Source: Gammaproteobacteria bacterium Ga0077536 (GTDB lineage: Bacteria; Pseudomonadota; Gammaproteobacteria; Ga0077536). Taken from it: 64,000 nt of DNA. The notes below the pieces were generated by a model. It was given only the letters and a program-made list of their open reading frames with translations. It did no database searches and had not been told where the DNA came from. The translations under genes and the position numbers were made by a program. Positions 37,586-46,773 of the stretch are shown piece by piece (positions within the stretch are counted from its first letter, which is position 1; each line of letters opens with the position of its first letter). The stretch covers positions 1-64,000 of the forward strand of contig LNEL01000040.1 in assembly GCA_001464935.1 (NCBI GenBank), in the 5' to 3' direction.

Positions 37586-38590
37586 CTATTCGTTGATGCG
37601 GCTATAGAGCCGTCGTGCTGCGGTCTGCCCCCGAATCCAGCGCCAGCCACACCGCGAAGCCAGGCTCTTGAGTCTATGCGGCGCGCCAATGAAGAGTCGG
37701 AAGCGCGTGTGCAACTCGGCGACGCTGTTCAGCCACTCTCCGGGCGACAGGCCAAGGCTTTCGAGCAGACGCGGCGTCGAGTCAGGTATAGCGCCTCGCT
37801 TGCGCAGGTGCACGGCGCGGCCACTCGAGTCCAGGAGGTCGAGATAGTCTTGAAGGTTGAACGGCAGGCCGGCATCTTCGCCCTGCCGCATCGCCCCGGC
37901 GAAGGGCCGCAAGGCAGGTTTGACGTTCCCGACGTCCGCTTTGGGTGTGGCGATGACTTCGTGCAACCGCTGCTGGCCGGACGTGAACTCGGACGTCTCG
38001 ATCGAGTCGGCTATCCCGGCCCGTACCGGGTTCAGATCGACATAGGCCATCACCGTCAACAGCGCCTCTTCATCGAGCAGCGCTTGCGACTTGAAGCGGC
38101 CTTCCCAGAAGCGCCCCGTGCAACCGTCTTCCTTGTTGGCGAGGCGGGCAATGAATTCATTGAGGCAACGCATGAACCAGCCCAGGTCCGTCAGGCGCCC
38201 CCGCCAGCGGGCAATGCAATCGGCAAGCAGGGCGGATTCGCTTGCGTCGAGCGTCGCGCCGTTCAGGTAGCTCGCGGCACAGGCAGGGCCCGTGTAGAGC
38301 TGGCGCCAGCGCTCGACGACCTCACGAGCCGTCCACTGGGCGGCTCGGCCCGGCGCGAGGCGCAGCACGAGGTGATAGTGATTGCTCATCAACGCATAGG
38401 CGCAGAGATCGATGGCGAAGACTTCGGTGAGCAACGCGAGTCGCTCGAGGATGCTGGCCTTGCGGTGCTCGAACGATCTACCGGAAGCGGGGTCGCGACC
38501 GCAGAGGAAAGCCTGGCGCACGCAGCGGCCGATGCAGTGGTAATAGGGCGTAACACTCGCGGACACGAGCGATGAACGGGCACGAGTCAT
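37586..38590 (-). CDS. REP-associated tyrosine transposase (RAYT, Y1/IS200-like HUH)
   Basis: 334-residue single-strand-DNA transposase of the Y1_Tnp family. It shows the RAYT N-terminus (VTPYYHCIGRCVRQAFLCG), the HUH motif in MSNHYHLVLRL near residue 70, the catalytic-helix signature VMAYVDLNPVRAGI and an extended C-terminal domain. RAYTs mobilise REP/REPIN sequences rather than themselves and occur singly in genomes. Both sides carry inward-facing copies of the window-wide repeat: GGGACACCCA at 37362 and TGGGTGTCCC at 38671 and 38706. ATG 38590 is the natural start. The full-length frame suggests it is functional. Confidence 0.9.
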   Translation of the reverse strand: MTRARSSLVSASVTPYYHCIGRCVRQAFLCGRDPASGRSFEHRKASILERLALLTEVFAIDLCAYALMSNHYHLVLRLAPGRAAQWTAREVVERWRQLYTGPACAASYLNGATLDASESALLADCIARWRGRLTDLGWFMRCLNEFIARLANKEDGCTGRFWEGRFKSQALLDEEALLTVMAYVDLNPVRAGIADSIETSEFTSGQQRLHEVIATPKADVGNVKPALRPFAGAMRQGEDAGLPFNLQDYLDLLDSSGRAVHLRKRGAIPDSTPRLLESLGLSPGEWLNSVAELHTRFRLFIGAPHRLKSLASRCGWRWIRGQTAARRLYSRINE

Positions 38591-38670
38591 CCTTGTTTCT
38601 CCCGATAGACTGCCGGCGTCCTTGCCGACAACTCACACGCTAACGGGGCGAAGACATGCTTTCAATACGG

Positions 38671-38735
38671 TGGGTGTCCCAGTATTGGTCGGATTGGTCA
38701 TACGGTGGGTGTCCCAGGATGGTCCAGGATGGTCC
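38671..38735. repeat. Two TGGGTGTCCC repeats upstream of the RAYT gene
   Basis: TGGGTGTCCC occurs at 38671 and 38706, each preceded by ATACGG, and is the reverse complement of the GGGACACCCA terminus. AGGATGGTCC is then duplicated (38716-38735), and further on GCATGCGGCAC (about 38772) resembles the family core. The repeats lie in the 310-base gap between the RAYT and alcohol dehydrogenase genes, in which no other gene was seen. Confidence 0.85.
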
Positions 38736-38900
38736 ACGCGCTACGCGGGCCGCCCGCGCTGCGTCAGCGTGCATGCGGCACAACGCCGTCGGGGTCAGTG
38801 CTCAAACCGGCATCCTGACTGATTTCGCCCTCTCGGGTGCAACGGCGAACTGATCCATAATCACGCACTGCCATCCGGCAGCCGAAGCGAGAGAGTGCCC

Positions 38901-39992
38901 ATGAAGATCAAGGCTGCGGTCTACCGCGAATCCAACCGTCCGCTCGCCATCGAAGACATCGATGTCGCCGATCCGGGCCCCGAGGAGGTCCTGGTCAAGA
39001 CCGTTGCCTGCGGCGTCTGTCACAGCGATCTGCACACCCTGCACGGCAAGATTGGCACGCCGATGCCGTCGGTGCTCGGGCACGAACCGGCGGGGCGGGT
39101 GGTGGCGGTCGGTGCGCGCGTGCGCAACGTTGCTGTCGGCGATCACGTGATCGCCTGCACCTCGCTGTTCTGCGGTAGCTGCGCACAGTGCGTGCAGGGC
39201 CGGCCGCATCTGTGCATCGACCGGGGTGCCTGCGCGCGCGGCGCGGACGAGATGCCGCGCCTGTCGCGCGGCGGTGAACTGATCCACCCGTTCGTCGATC
39301 TCGGCGGCTTCGCCGAAGCGATGCTGCTGCATCACCGCGCGGTGGTGAAGATCGACAAGGACATCCCACTCGATCGCGCAGCGCTCGTCGGTTGCGCTGT
39401 CACGACCGGCGTCGGCGCCGCGCTGAACACCGCACAGGTGACGCCGGGCTCGTCGGTGGTGGTGTTCGGTGCCGGCGGCGTCGGTATCTCGATCATCCAG
39501 GGCGCGCGCATCGCCGGCGCGGGCCAGATCATTGCCGTCGACATGCTCGACGCGAAGCTCGCGAGCGCGAAGAAATTCGGCGCAACGGACACGCTGAACC
39601 CGGCCGGCATCGACGTCGTGAAGACGCTCAAGAAGATGACCAAAGGCGGCGCGGATTTCGCGTTCGAAGCGGTCGGCGTGCCGAAGCTGCTGGAGCAGGC
39701 GTTCTACTGCCTCGCGCCACGCGGTACCGCCGTGCTGGTCGGCGCGATACCGATGGGCGAAACGGTGTCGATCAATCCCGCGCACTTCTTCCAGGAAAAG
39801 CGCATCTTCGGCTGCATGATGGGCTCGAACCGCTTCACGCTCGACGCGCCGCGCTATCTCGAGTTCTATCGCCAGGGCCGGCTCGATCTCGACGGCATGG
39901 TCAGCCGCCACACGCCGCTCGACCAGGTCAATGACGCGTTTCGCGCGATGGAAGCGGGCGAAGTCACGCGCACGGTGCTGATGTTCGAGTAG
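38901..39992 (+). CDS. Zinc-dependent alcohol dehydrogenase (MDR family)
   Basis: 363-residue NAD-dependent medium-chain alcohol dehydrogenase. Catalytic zinc ligands are Cys in ACGVCHSDLH and His/Glu in LGHEPAGRV, with the structural zinc cysteines in CTSLFCGSCAQCVQGRPHLC; the cofactor motif is VVVFGAGGVGISIIQ. The arrangement resembles class III-like dehydrogenases used for primary or terpene alcohols. ATG 38901 was chosen; a GTG six bases upstream is the alternative. It probably oxidises an alcohol to the aldehyde or ketone consumed by other enzymes of the region (inference). Confidence 0.9.
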   Translation: MKIKAAVYRESNRPLAIEDIDVADPGPEEVLVKTVACGVCHSDLHTLHGKIGTPMPSVLGHEPAGRVVAVGARVRNVAVGDHVIACTSLFCGSCAQCVQGRPHLCIDRGACARGADEMPRLSRGGELIHPFVDLGGFAEAMLLHHRAVVKIDKDIPLDRAALVGCAVTTGVGAALNTAQVTPGSSVVVFGAGGVGISIIQGARIAGAGQIIAVDMLDAKLASAKKFGATDTLNPAGIDVVKTLKKMTKGGADFAFEAVGVPKLLEQAFYCLAPRGTAVLVGAIPMGETVSINPAHFFQEKRIFGCMMGSNRFTLDAPRYLEFYRQGRLDLDGMVSRHTPLDQVNDAFRAMEAGEVTRTVLMFE

Positions 39993-40437
39993 GCAACAGC
40001 TTGCCGGAAAGGCGCGGCGCTGCGGCCAACCGGACACTGGCATTGCGCAGCCGCGAGCGCCGCCCGATGGTCGGTAGCCGTGAAGCAGCGGCTGACGCAG
40101 TGGTGCGCCATCTCGTCGCCGGGGTGTAGCGCGGACCCCGTGAGCGGCCTTTCGAATGCCGCGGATCCCGGGCTTCCATGATGGTGGGCGAGACTAGCGC
40201 CTGAGGCGCGATCGGCTTGCCGCGTCAGGCCAGGCGCTGATCGCATCATTCGAACTTCGGGGCGACCCCAGCGCTGTATCCTCGCGGCAACGTGACTCAC
40301 GACGCCGACGATGCCGTGCCCGGCCATCTCGCGACGGAACCCCAGTCACGGCCGAATCCCGCAGCCCGACGGACGAGCGGCCGCTGTCAGCATGCGTCAA
40401 CGTCGGGTAACCTCGAACGACCCAGCAGGAGACGAAC
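39993..40437. other. Intergenic region with GTAGC...CCCGGG repeat, no gene seen
   Basis: A 445-base gap. It begins with a small hairpin, GGCAA-CAGC-TTGCC, right after the alcohol dehydrogenase stop. At 40126-40176, GTAGCGCGGACCCC and GCCGCGGATCCCGGGC resemble the left half of the palindrome at 25429. Near the end, GCAGGAGACGAAC is the ribosome binding region of the next amidase gene. ORFs in the gap have shadow-like composition. Confidence 0.5.
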
Positions 40438-41874
40438 ATGGCCAATACAGATTACGGTGATCTCGACGCGACCGCGCAGGCCGCACTGGTGCGCACAGGA
40501 CAGGTGAGTCCGCTCGAACTGGTGGAAGATGCCATCAGGCGATGCGAAGAAGTGAACGGCAGCCTGAATGCGGTGATCACCGACATGTATGAGCATGCCC
40601 GGGACGCCGCGCGGCGCCCGCTCGCCGATGGGCCGTTTGCTGGTGTGCCGTTCCTGATGAAGGACTTCGGCGCCGAAGTCGCCGGGTTTCCGTTCTTCGA
40701 GGGTTCCGCGTTCCTGAAAGGCTATATCCCGAGCGAAGATTCCGAAATCTACCGGCGCTTCTGTCGCGCGGGTCTCATCACGATCGGCAAGACCAACCTG
40801 CCGGAGTTCGCGATCGGGACTACGACAGAACCGCGCATGTTCGGCGCGACGCATAATCCGTGGGATTTGAGCCGCACGCCAGGCGGTTCGAGCGGCGGTG
40901 CCGGCGCGGCGGTTGCGGCACGGGTGGTGGCGATGGCCCATGGCAACGACGTCGGTGGCTCGATTCGCATTCCATCGTCGTGCTGCGGGCTCGTCGGCCT
41001 GAAGCCGACCCGGGGCCGCGTCACGCTCGCGCCGCACTACGGAGACGTGCTCGCCGGCAGCTTCAACGAGCATGCCTTGACGCGCACCGTGCGCGACAGC
41101 GCAGCGCTGCTCGACGCCATCGCCGGACCAGGCATAGGCGAACCCTACACGCCGACCGCGCCGGGGCGGCCCTATGCCACGGAGGTCACGCGGGATCCAG
41201 GGCGCCTGAGAATCGGTTTTTCCACCGTGACACCCCTGGGCGATGCGCTGGATCCGGAATGCGTGAAGGCCGTACACGAGACGGCGAAACTGTGTGAGTC
41301 CCTGGGGCATGAAGTGGTCGAAGATGCGCCGAAATTCGACGCCATGGAGATGTGGACCAAGTTCACGACGATGCTCGCCGCACTGGTCAACTGGGCGGTG
41401 ATGGACTGGGCACGCCGCACGGACAAGGTCCCTGCACCGGAACACTTCGAACCCTTCGTATGGGCCTTCTCGGAACGCGGCCGTGGGCAGAGCGCTGCCG
41501 ACTACCTGCTCGCGCTCCAGGACGTCCAGAAGCAGTCTCGCCTGTATTGCGAATTCTTCACGCGCCATGACGTCCTGTTGACCACGACACTGGGTCAGCC
41601 GCCCGTGCCATTGAACACACTGGTCTATGCCGGCGATCCATTCGAACTGCGTCGGCGCAGCGCGAAGTTTTCGCCCTATACCTACCTCACCAATGCCACT
41701 GGGCAGCCGGCCATCTCGCTGCCCCTGCACTGGACGCCCGACAACATGCCCGTTGGCCTGCATTTCGCTGCCCGGCACGGTGAGGAAGATTTGTTGTTCC
41801 GCCTAGCCGGCCAGTTGGAAGTCGCGCGGCCGTGGGCATCGCGGAAGCCGCCCGTGTGTTCCACGCCGGGCTGA
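40438..41874 (+). CDS. Amidase-signature hydrolase, NylA/6-aminohexanoate-cyclic-dimer-hydrolase-like
   Basis: 478-residue cytosolic amidase. Triad: Lys in VPFLMKDFGAEVAG, Ser loop PGGSSGGAGAA and nucleophile Ser in NDVGGSIRIPSSCCG, then GLKPTRGRVTLAPHYGD. The FFEGSAFLKGYIPSEDSE segment and general layout are like NylA-type and related short-amide hydrolases; the assignment is approximate. AGGAG sits at ideal spacing before ATG 40438. The gene stands alone, flanked by repeat-bearing gaps. Confidence 0.87.
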   Translation: MANTDYGDLDATAQAALVRTGQVSPLELVEDAIRRCEEVNGSLNAVITDMYEHARDAARRPLADGPFAGVPFLMKDFGAEVAGFPFFEGSAFLKGYIPSEDSEIYRRFCRAGLITIGKTNLPEFAIGTTTEPRMFGATHNPWDLSRTPGGSSGGAGAAVAARVVAMAHGNDVGGSIRIPSSCCGLVGLKPTRGRVTLAPHYGDVLAGSFNEHALTRTVRDSAALLDAIAGPGIGEPYTPTAPGRPYATEVTRDPGRLRIGFSTVTPLGDALDPECVKAVHETAKLCESLGHEVVEDAPKFDAMEMWTKFTTMLAALVNWAVMDWARRTDKVPAPEHFEPFVWAFSERGRGQSAADYLLALQDVQKQSRLYCEFFTRHDVLLTTTLGQPPVPLNTLVYAGDPFELRRRSAKFSPYTYLTNATGQPAISLPLHWTPDNMPVGLHFAARHGEEDLLFRLAGQLEVARPWASRKPPVCSTPG

Positions 41875-42287
41875 GGCCCTGGTAGCCGTGTCTACCCGGC
41901 GTCGGCTGAACGCGAAGCCGGGCCGCTTCATCGACGAAGCGAGCGCGATAAAGTCGGGTTCCCTTTGCCTGCCTACCGGTCATGACGCGCTTCTCTCACT
42001 CGCCCCCAGAACATCCTGGTGGCGCCCGGTCGCGGCGTAGCAAAGCCCGGGACCTGCGGTGTCCGGGTAACTCCCGGGTGCCGCGCTGCATACTGCAGCG
42101 GGCGTACATGACAGCTTCGAAACGGCCCTTCCAGCAGCACGAGTCACCACGCCGCCAAGCAGACGCAGGCGGCACCGTGCGCTTTCACGGCACGCGACGG
42201 TGACGACAGCAGCCAGGGATCATGAGCACGGCGAGCCTCGTCACACGCCCCACTCGCCGGGGGCGGCGGCAGCGTCGCTCTGACACC
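41875..42287. other. Intergenic region with GC palindromes, no gene seen
   Basis: A 413-base gap between convergent genes. At 42037-42115 there is GTAGCAAAGCCCGGG, CTCCCGGGTGCC and a hairpin CGCTGCA-TAC-TGCAGCG, reminiscent of the GTAGCCCGGG repeat family but strongly diverged. Short ORFs do not look real. Confidence 0.4.
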
Positions 42288-44234
42288 CTACGGTCTGCCG
42301 CGCGCGTCGATGCCGTAGAGGGCGAGCTTGCGGTACAGCGTGCTGCGCGACATGCCAAGGCGGCGCGCGGCGAGCGACATGTTGTGGCCGTCCTCGGCAA
42401 TCGCCGCGAGGATCTGCGTGCGTTCATCGGCAGCGGGCGCGAGAGCCGGTGGCGGGTCGCGCCGCTTGCGCAGGAACTCCTCGGGCAGGTCGCGCGCGGT
42501 GAGTCGCGGGCCTTCGCTCAGGATGTACATGCTTTCGACGAGACCCAGCAGTTCGCGCACATTGCCCGGCCAGTCGTACTGCGTCAGCGCCTCGACGAGT
42601 TCGGCCGACGCGGTCTTGATGCCCAGCCCGTAAACGCCCTGCAGGTGCTGGAGAAAGCGCTCTGTCAGCAGCCCGATGTCGCCGCGGTGGTCGCGCAGTG
42701 ATGGCAGGCTCAGCGCGAACACCTTCAGGCGGAAGTAGAGGTCGGCGCGGAAGCGGCCGGCGTCGATTTCCTGCTCGAGATCGCGATGGGTGGCGGTAAT
42801 GATGCGCACGCGCACCGTACGCTCGACGTTGCCGCCGACGCGCACGATGATCTGGTCCTGCAGTACGCGCAGCAGGTGCACCTGCACGTCGAGCGGCAGC
42901 TCGCCGATCTCATCCAGGAACAGCGTGCCGCCGTTCGCGAGCTCGAACTTGCCGATGCGCCCCTTGGGTGACGCCCCGGTGAACGCGCCGGCCTCGTAGC
43001 CGAGCAGTTCGCTTGCGGCGAGTTCTTTCGTCAGCGTGCCGCAGTTCACCGCGATGAAGGGGCCGGCCGATACGCTCGAGCAGAGGTGTATCGCGCGCGC
43101 GAAGAGTTCCTTGCCGGTGCCGGTCTCGCCATGCAGCAGCACGGGCGCGTTCGCGCGCGCCATGCGCTCGGCGCGGCCCATCAAATCGAACAGGTGAGGA
43201 TCCTGGGTTGCGATGGCGTGGAACGCGGGATGAAAGCGCCGCGCGGGGCGTTCCACGTCGTCGCCCCTGCTGGCGTGTGCCGCGTTCGCCGCAATCGTGA
43301 CGACGCCGCCGTGCCATTGGGGCACGCCGTCCGCGACGGGCTCGCTGCCGGTTCGGAAGGGCGCCGTCGCCATGATCGTCACCGCTGCGTCAGAGGGCAC
43401 GACGGGCAGGCCGTCGCGAAGCTCGAAGTGAGCTGGCAGCGCGTCGCAGACGGCCTGCGCCGTGTCGTTGGCCGTGATCACGCCGCCCTTGCCGTCGAGC
43501 AGCAGGCTAGGCCGATGCTGCCACGGCATGTCCGGTGTGCGGTACCACTGCAACAGGCGGAGTGTCCGCGCGAGTTCCTGCGCGTGCAGCGTGTGTTCGA
43601 CCTGATGGGCCGCCGTGACGGCGAGCGCGAGCGAGTGGTGGTCGCTCAGGCCGCCCATGCTCGTGATGTCGACGATGCCGAGCAAGGTGCCGTCGCTGAG
43701 GCGGCGCACCGGCGCGGCGGCGCAGTCCCAGACCTTGCCGGTTGCGCAATAGTGTTCGGTGGAATGCACGATGACAGGATGGCCGAGCACGGCAGCAGTC
43801 CCGAGTGCATTGGTGCCGCTGACCGCTTCGCGCCAGTCGAACCCGGGCGCCGTGCCGCGCGCGGCGGCGGCGGCGACGAGCGCCGCGTTGCCCTGTACGT
43901 CGATCACCACGCCGCGCGCATCGGCCACGACGAACACCACCTCGCTCGCGCCGAGCGTCGGCGATAGCAGCGCCCAGGTGTGGTCAGCCGCGGTGAGGAG
44001 TTCACGATTGGTCTGACGCAGGGCCGCCACTGCCGACGCGTCGCCGATGCACGGAGGGCAGACTCGGGCCGGATCGACGCCCGCCTGCCGGCAACGTTGC
44101 CAGGAGTCGAGTATCGGCGCCCGCACGGCGCTCGCATCGACAGCCTGGCCCGCGACAAAGCGCTGCCACGCCTCGTCTACGCGGGCGCTGTCGAAGGTGT
44201 CGGGCAGGTTCGCGACCGCGCCTGATTCGCGCAT
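42288..44234 (-). CDS. Sigma-54-dependent activator, AcoR-like (GAF-AAA-Fis)
   Basis: 648-residue bacterial enhancer-binding protein. The N-terminal 330 residues contain a GAF-like sensor (about 60-200, including [23 protein letters not shown], typical of AcoR) and a second sensor-like segment. The AAA+ domain has Walker A GETGTGKE near 367, the sigma-54 contact loop GAFTGA near 415 and Walker [12 protein letters not shown] near 435. A Fis-type helix-turn-helix ends the protein ([19 protein letters not shown]). It would remodel sigma-54 polymerase at the divergent monooxygenase promoter, sensing a small ketone or alcohol (inference). Start ATG 44234 is natural for the family. Confidence 0.92.
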   Translation of the reverse strand: MRESGAVANLPDTFDSARVDEAWQRFVAGQAVDASAVRAPILDSWQRCRQAGVDPARVCPPCIGDASAVAALRQTNRELLTAADHTWALLSPTLGASEVVFVVADARGVVIDVQGNAALVAAAAARGTAPGFDWREAVSGTNALGTAAVLGHPVIVHSTEHYCATGKVWDCAAAPVRRLSDGTLLGIVDITSMGGLSDHHSLALAVTAAHQVEHTLHAQELARTLRLLQWYRTPDMPWQHRPSLLLDGKGGVITANDTAQAVCDALPAHFELRDGLPVVPSDAAVTIMATAPFRTGSEPVADGVPQWHGGVVTIAANAAHASRGDDVERPARRFHPAFHAIATQDPHLFDLMGRAERMARANAPVLLHGETGTGKELFARAIHLCSSVSAGPFIAVNCGTLTKELAASELLGYEAGAFTGASPKGRIGKFELANGGTLFLDEIGELPLDVQVHLLRVLQDQIIVRVGGNVERTVRVRIITATHRDLEQEIDAGRFRADLYFRLKVFALSLPSLRDHRGDIGLLTERFLQHLQGVYGLGIKTASAELVEALTQYDWPGNVRELLGLVESMYILSEGPRLTARDLPEEFLRKRRDPPPALAPAADERTQILAAIAEDGHNMSLAARRLGMSRSTLYRKLALYGIDARGRP

Positions 44235-44253
44235 GTGTCACCGCTGTGTCGTG

Positions 44254-44267
44254 TGTCTCATGGGACA
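44254..44267. promoter_or_regulatory. Candidate enhancer dyad for the sigma-54 activator
   Basis: TGTCTCATGGGACA is a 14-base inverted repeat (TGTCYCATGRGACA) with a single mismatched pair, lying about 145 bases upstream of the -24/-12 element, a normal enhancer distance. Other TGTGTC half-sites lie just upstream (44236-44251). The match to the activator is inferred from position. Confidence 0.45.
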
Positions 44268-44398
44268 GTCGGATGATACACACGGTCGGATCGTGGAACA
44301 GTCCGCTGCCTTCGCCGATCGCCCGTGCTGCAGGCGCAGCATGCGGCAACCTGTTGTTTACGTGGGAGCTGCCGCAGCAGATCTCATGCACCGATGTG

Positions 44399-44414
44399 TG
44401 GCACGGATGCTGCT
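44399..44414 (+). promoter_or_regulatory. Sigma-54 (-24/-12) promoter
   Basis: TGGCACGGATGCTGCT matches the consensus TGGCACG-N4-TTGCW at all but one position (C for T at the start of the -12 block). The invariant GG (44400-44401) and GC (44412-44413) are exactly 12 bases apart. Transcription would start near 44425, 40 bases before the monooxygenase ATG. Confidence 0.8.
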
Positions 44415-44464
44415 CTACTCTGGGCAGATCATCCTTACAAAACAGCTGACCGGGGAGAAGGCCA

Positions 44465-46132
44465 ATGACACAGTCCACCACTCGGACGACCAATGTCGCC
44501 GTCACCACCGACTTCGACGCCGTCGTCGTCGGTGCGGGCTTCGGCGGGCTCTACATGCTGCGCAAACTGCGCGACGAACTCGGCCTCACCGTGCGCGGTT
44601 TCGAACGCGCGCCCGGCGTGGGCGGCACCTGGTACTGGAATCGCTACCCGGGTGCGCTGTCGGACACCGAAACCTATCTGTACTGCTATTCCTTTGACAG
44701 GGATCTGCTCCAGGACTGGGAGTGGGACACGCGCTACGTCACGCAGCCGCGCATCCTGTCCTATCTCGAGCACGTCGCCGCGCGCTACGACCTGAAGCGC
44801 GACTTCCAGTTCGAGACCGGCGTCGAGGCCGCGCATTTCGACGAGGCTGCCGGCCGCTGGCGTATCCGCACCGATCGCGGCGAACTGTGCAGCGCGAAGT
44901 ATCTCGTGACGGCGCTGGGCCTGCTGTCCGCGACCAACCTGCCCGACATCCCGGGACTCGAGCGCTTCACCGGTGAGCGTTATCACACCGGCGCGTGGCC
45001 GTCGAACGTGTCGCTCGCGGGCAAGCGCGTCGGCGTGATTGGCACGGGCTCGACGGGCCTGCAGGTGATTACCGCGATCGCGCCCGAAGTCGCGCAGTTG
45101 ACCGTGTTCCAGCGCACGGCCCAGTACAGCGTGCCGGTCGGCAACGGCAAGGTGCCGCAGGCGGAGATCGACGCGATCAAGCGCGACTACGACGCCATCT
45201 GGGCACGCGCCAAGCGCTCGATGGTGGCCTTCGGCTTCGAGGAGAGCACGGTGCCCGCGATGAGCGTGTCGGAAGAGGAGCGCCAGGCCGTGTTCCAGCG
45301 CGCGTGGGACGCGGGCGGCGGTTTCCGCTACATGTTCGGCACCTTCGGCGACATCGCAACGAACCCCGAGGCCAATGAGGCGGCGGCGGCCTTCGTGCGC
45401 GCCAAGATCGCGCAGATCGTCAAAGACCCCGAGACCGCGCGCAAGCTCACACCGCGCGGCGTGTACGCCAAACGCCCGCTGTGCGATAGCGGTTACTACG
45501 CGACCTTCAACCGCCCGAACGTGTCGCTGGTCGACATCAAGGAAAACCCGATTCGCGAGATCACCGCCGGGGGCGTGGTGACGGCCGACGGCGTCGAGCA
45601 CGCACTCGACGTGCTGATCTTCGCGACGGGCTTCGACGCCGTCGACGGCAACTACGTGAAGATCGATTTGCGCGGCCGCGGTGGCAGGTCCATCCGCGAG
45701 CAGTGGCAGCGCGGGCCGACGAGCTATCTCGGCATGACCACGACCGGCTTTCCGAACATGTTCATGATCCTGGGCCCCAACGGTCCGTTCACGAATCTAC
45801 CGCCGAGCATCGAGACGCAGGTCGAATGGATCTCCGACTGCGTGAAGCACGCGGAGCAGCACGGCGCGCAGAGCATCGAAGCGACTGCGGAGGCAGAGAG
45901 CGCGTGGACCGCGACCTGCGCCGACATCGCTGCGCAGACGCTGTTCGCCCAGGGCGACAGCTGGATCTTCGGCGCCAACATTCCCGGCAAACCGAATACC
46001 GTGATGTTCTACATGGCGGGGCTCGGCGCCTATCGCGAAGTGCTGGGGGGTGTGGTCAGGGAGGAATACCGCGGTTTCGAGCTGCGGCACTCGTCGAACG
46101 TGGGTCGCGAGCGCGCGGTGGCGGCAGGCTGA
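44465..46132 (+). CDS. Baeyer-Villiger monooxygenase, cyclohexanone-monooxygenase-like
   Basis: 555-residue FAD/NADPH monooxygenase. FAD motif AVVVGAGFGGLYM, GVGGTWYWNRYPGALSD, the exact fingerprint FTGERYHTGAWP near residue 170 and NADPH motif VIGTGSTGLQVI are present; length and the C-terminal GANIPGKP region match cyclohexanone-type enzymes. It converts cyclic or other ketones to lactones or esters. ATG 44465 has GGGGAGAAGG upstream. A sigma-54 promoter lies 50-66 bases upstream and an AcoR-like activator is divergent, so expression is probably strictly inducible. Confidence 0.93.
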   Translation: MTQSTTRTTNVAVTTDFDAVVVGAGFGGLYMLRKLRDELGLTVRGFERAPGVGGTWYWNRYPGALSDTETYLYCYSFDRDLLQDWEWDTRYVTQPRILSYLEHVAARYDLKRDFQFETGVEAAHFDEAAGRWRIRTDRGELCSAKYLVTALGLLSATNLPDIPGLERFTGERYHTGAWPSNVSLAGKRVGVIGTGSTGLQVITAIAPEVAQLTVFQRTAQYSVPVGNGKVPQAEIDAIKRDYDAIWARAKRSMVAFGFEESTVPAMSVSEEERQAVFQRAWDAGGGFRYMFGTFGDIATNPEANEAAAAFVRAKIAQIVKDPETARKLTPRGVYAKRPLCDSGYYATFNRPNVSLVDIKENPIREITAGGVVTADGVEHALDVLIFATGFDAVDGNYVKIDLRGRGGRSIREQWQRGPTSYLGMTTTGFPNMFMILGPNGPFTNLPPSIETQVEWISDCVKHAEQHGAQSIEATAEAESAWTATCADIAAQTLFAQGDSWIFGANIPGKPNTVMFYMAGLGAYREVLGGVVREEYRGFELRHSSNVGRERAVAAG

Positions 46133-46142
46133 AGAGTTGTTT

Positions 46143-46310
46143 GGGGACACCCATCGGGCGTAGTTCGGGGACACCCAACGTCCGGACCCGGGGACACCCA
46201 TCGTCCGGACCGCATGCTGCGGCACGGTGCGAATTTAATGAGTGGGTGTCCCTGAACTCTGAACTCTGAATTCAATGAGTGGGTGTCCCTGAGCTTTTGC
46301 GGGGACACGC
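46143..46310. repeat. Cluster of GGGGACACCCA elements including one with inverted ends
   Basis: Forward termini GGGGACACCCA start at 46143, 46167 and 46190; inverse termini TGGGTGTCCC are at 46243 and 46280; a partial GGGGACACGC is at 46301. The segment 46190-46252 is an apparently complete unit: forward terminus, central GCATGCTGCGGCACG, then inverse terminus. CTGAACTCTGAACTCTGAATTCAATGAG shows short tandem duplication. The cluster occupies most of the 317-base gap between the monooxygenase and BON genes; no gene seen. Confidence 0.88.
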
Positions 46311-46449
46311 TCTGTCTCGATGAGCGTGAGCTCGATCCGGGTTCCTGGCCAACCATCGATGTGGGCGCTCAACCATTCAGCCTGCGTGCTGTGCCGCAGT
46401 GCTGGTTCAGCAGGTGGATGTCCAGGCATCCACCCTGGAATTCAGCGCT

Positions 46450-46773
46450 TCACGGCTGTGCGTTCTTCAGCGTGAGTTCGTCGTGAATCGTGTGCGCGCC
46501 ATTGGCGGCGCGCGCGATGCCAAGCGCATCATCGATCTGCGCCTGGCTGTCTAGCGTGCCGGTCAGCCGGACATCGCCTTTCTTCGTCACGACGGTGATG
46601 TCCGCCTGTGCGAGTGATGACGTCTGATGAAGCGCCGTCGTCACGTTGTTCGTGATGTCGCTGTCGGCGATGTTCTCCGCCGCTGACGTCGCCCCTGGCT
46701 CGCCGCACCCGTTGAGCGCCAACAGAAGGGTGGCCGTGGCAAGCAACTTTGCCGGTTGGAGTGGCTGGCTCAT
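46450..46773 (-). CDS. BON-domain lipoprotein
   Basis: 107 residues. The lipoprotein signal ends in the lipobox LNGC (LLATATLLLALNGCG), followed by one BON domain with ITNNVTTALHQTSSLAQADITVVTKKGDVRLTGTLDSQAQID. BON proteins of this OsmY-like kind are periplasmic and bind membranes, often induced by osmotic stress. Start ATG 46773 has GGAGATCAC upstream; the track start is five codons earlier. Confidence 0.83.
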   Translation of the reverse strand: MSQPLQPAKLLATATLLLALNGCGEPGATSAAENIADSDITNNVTTALHQTSSLAQADITVVTKKGDVRLTGTLDSQAQIDDALGIARAANGAHTIHDELTLKNAQP

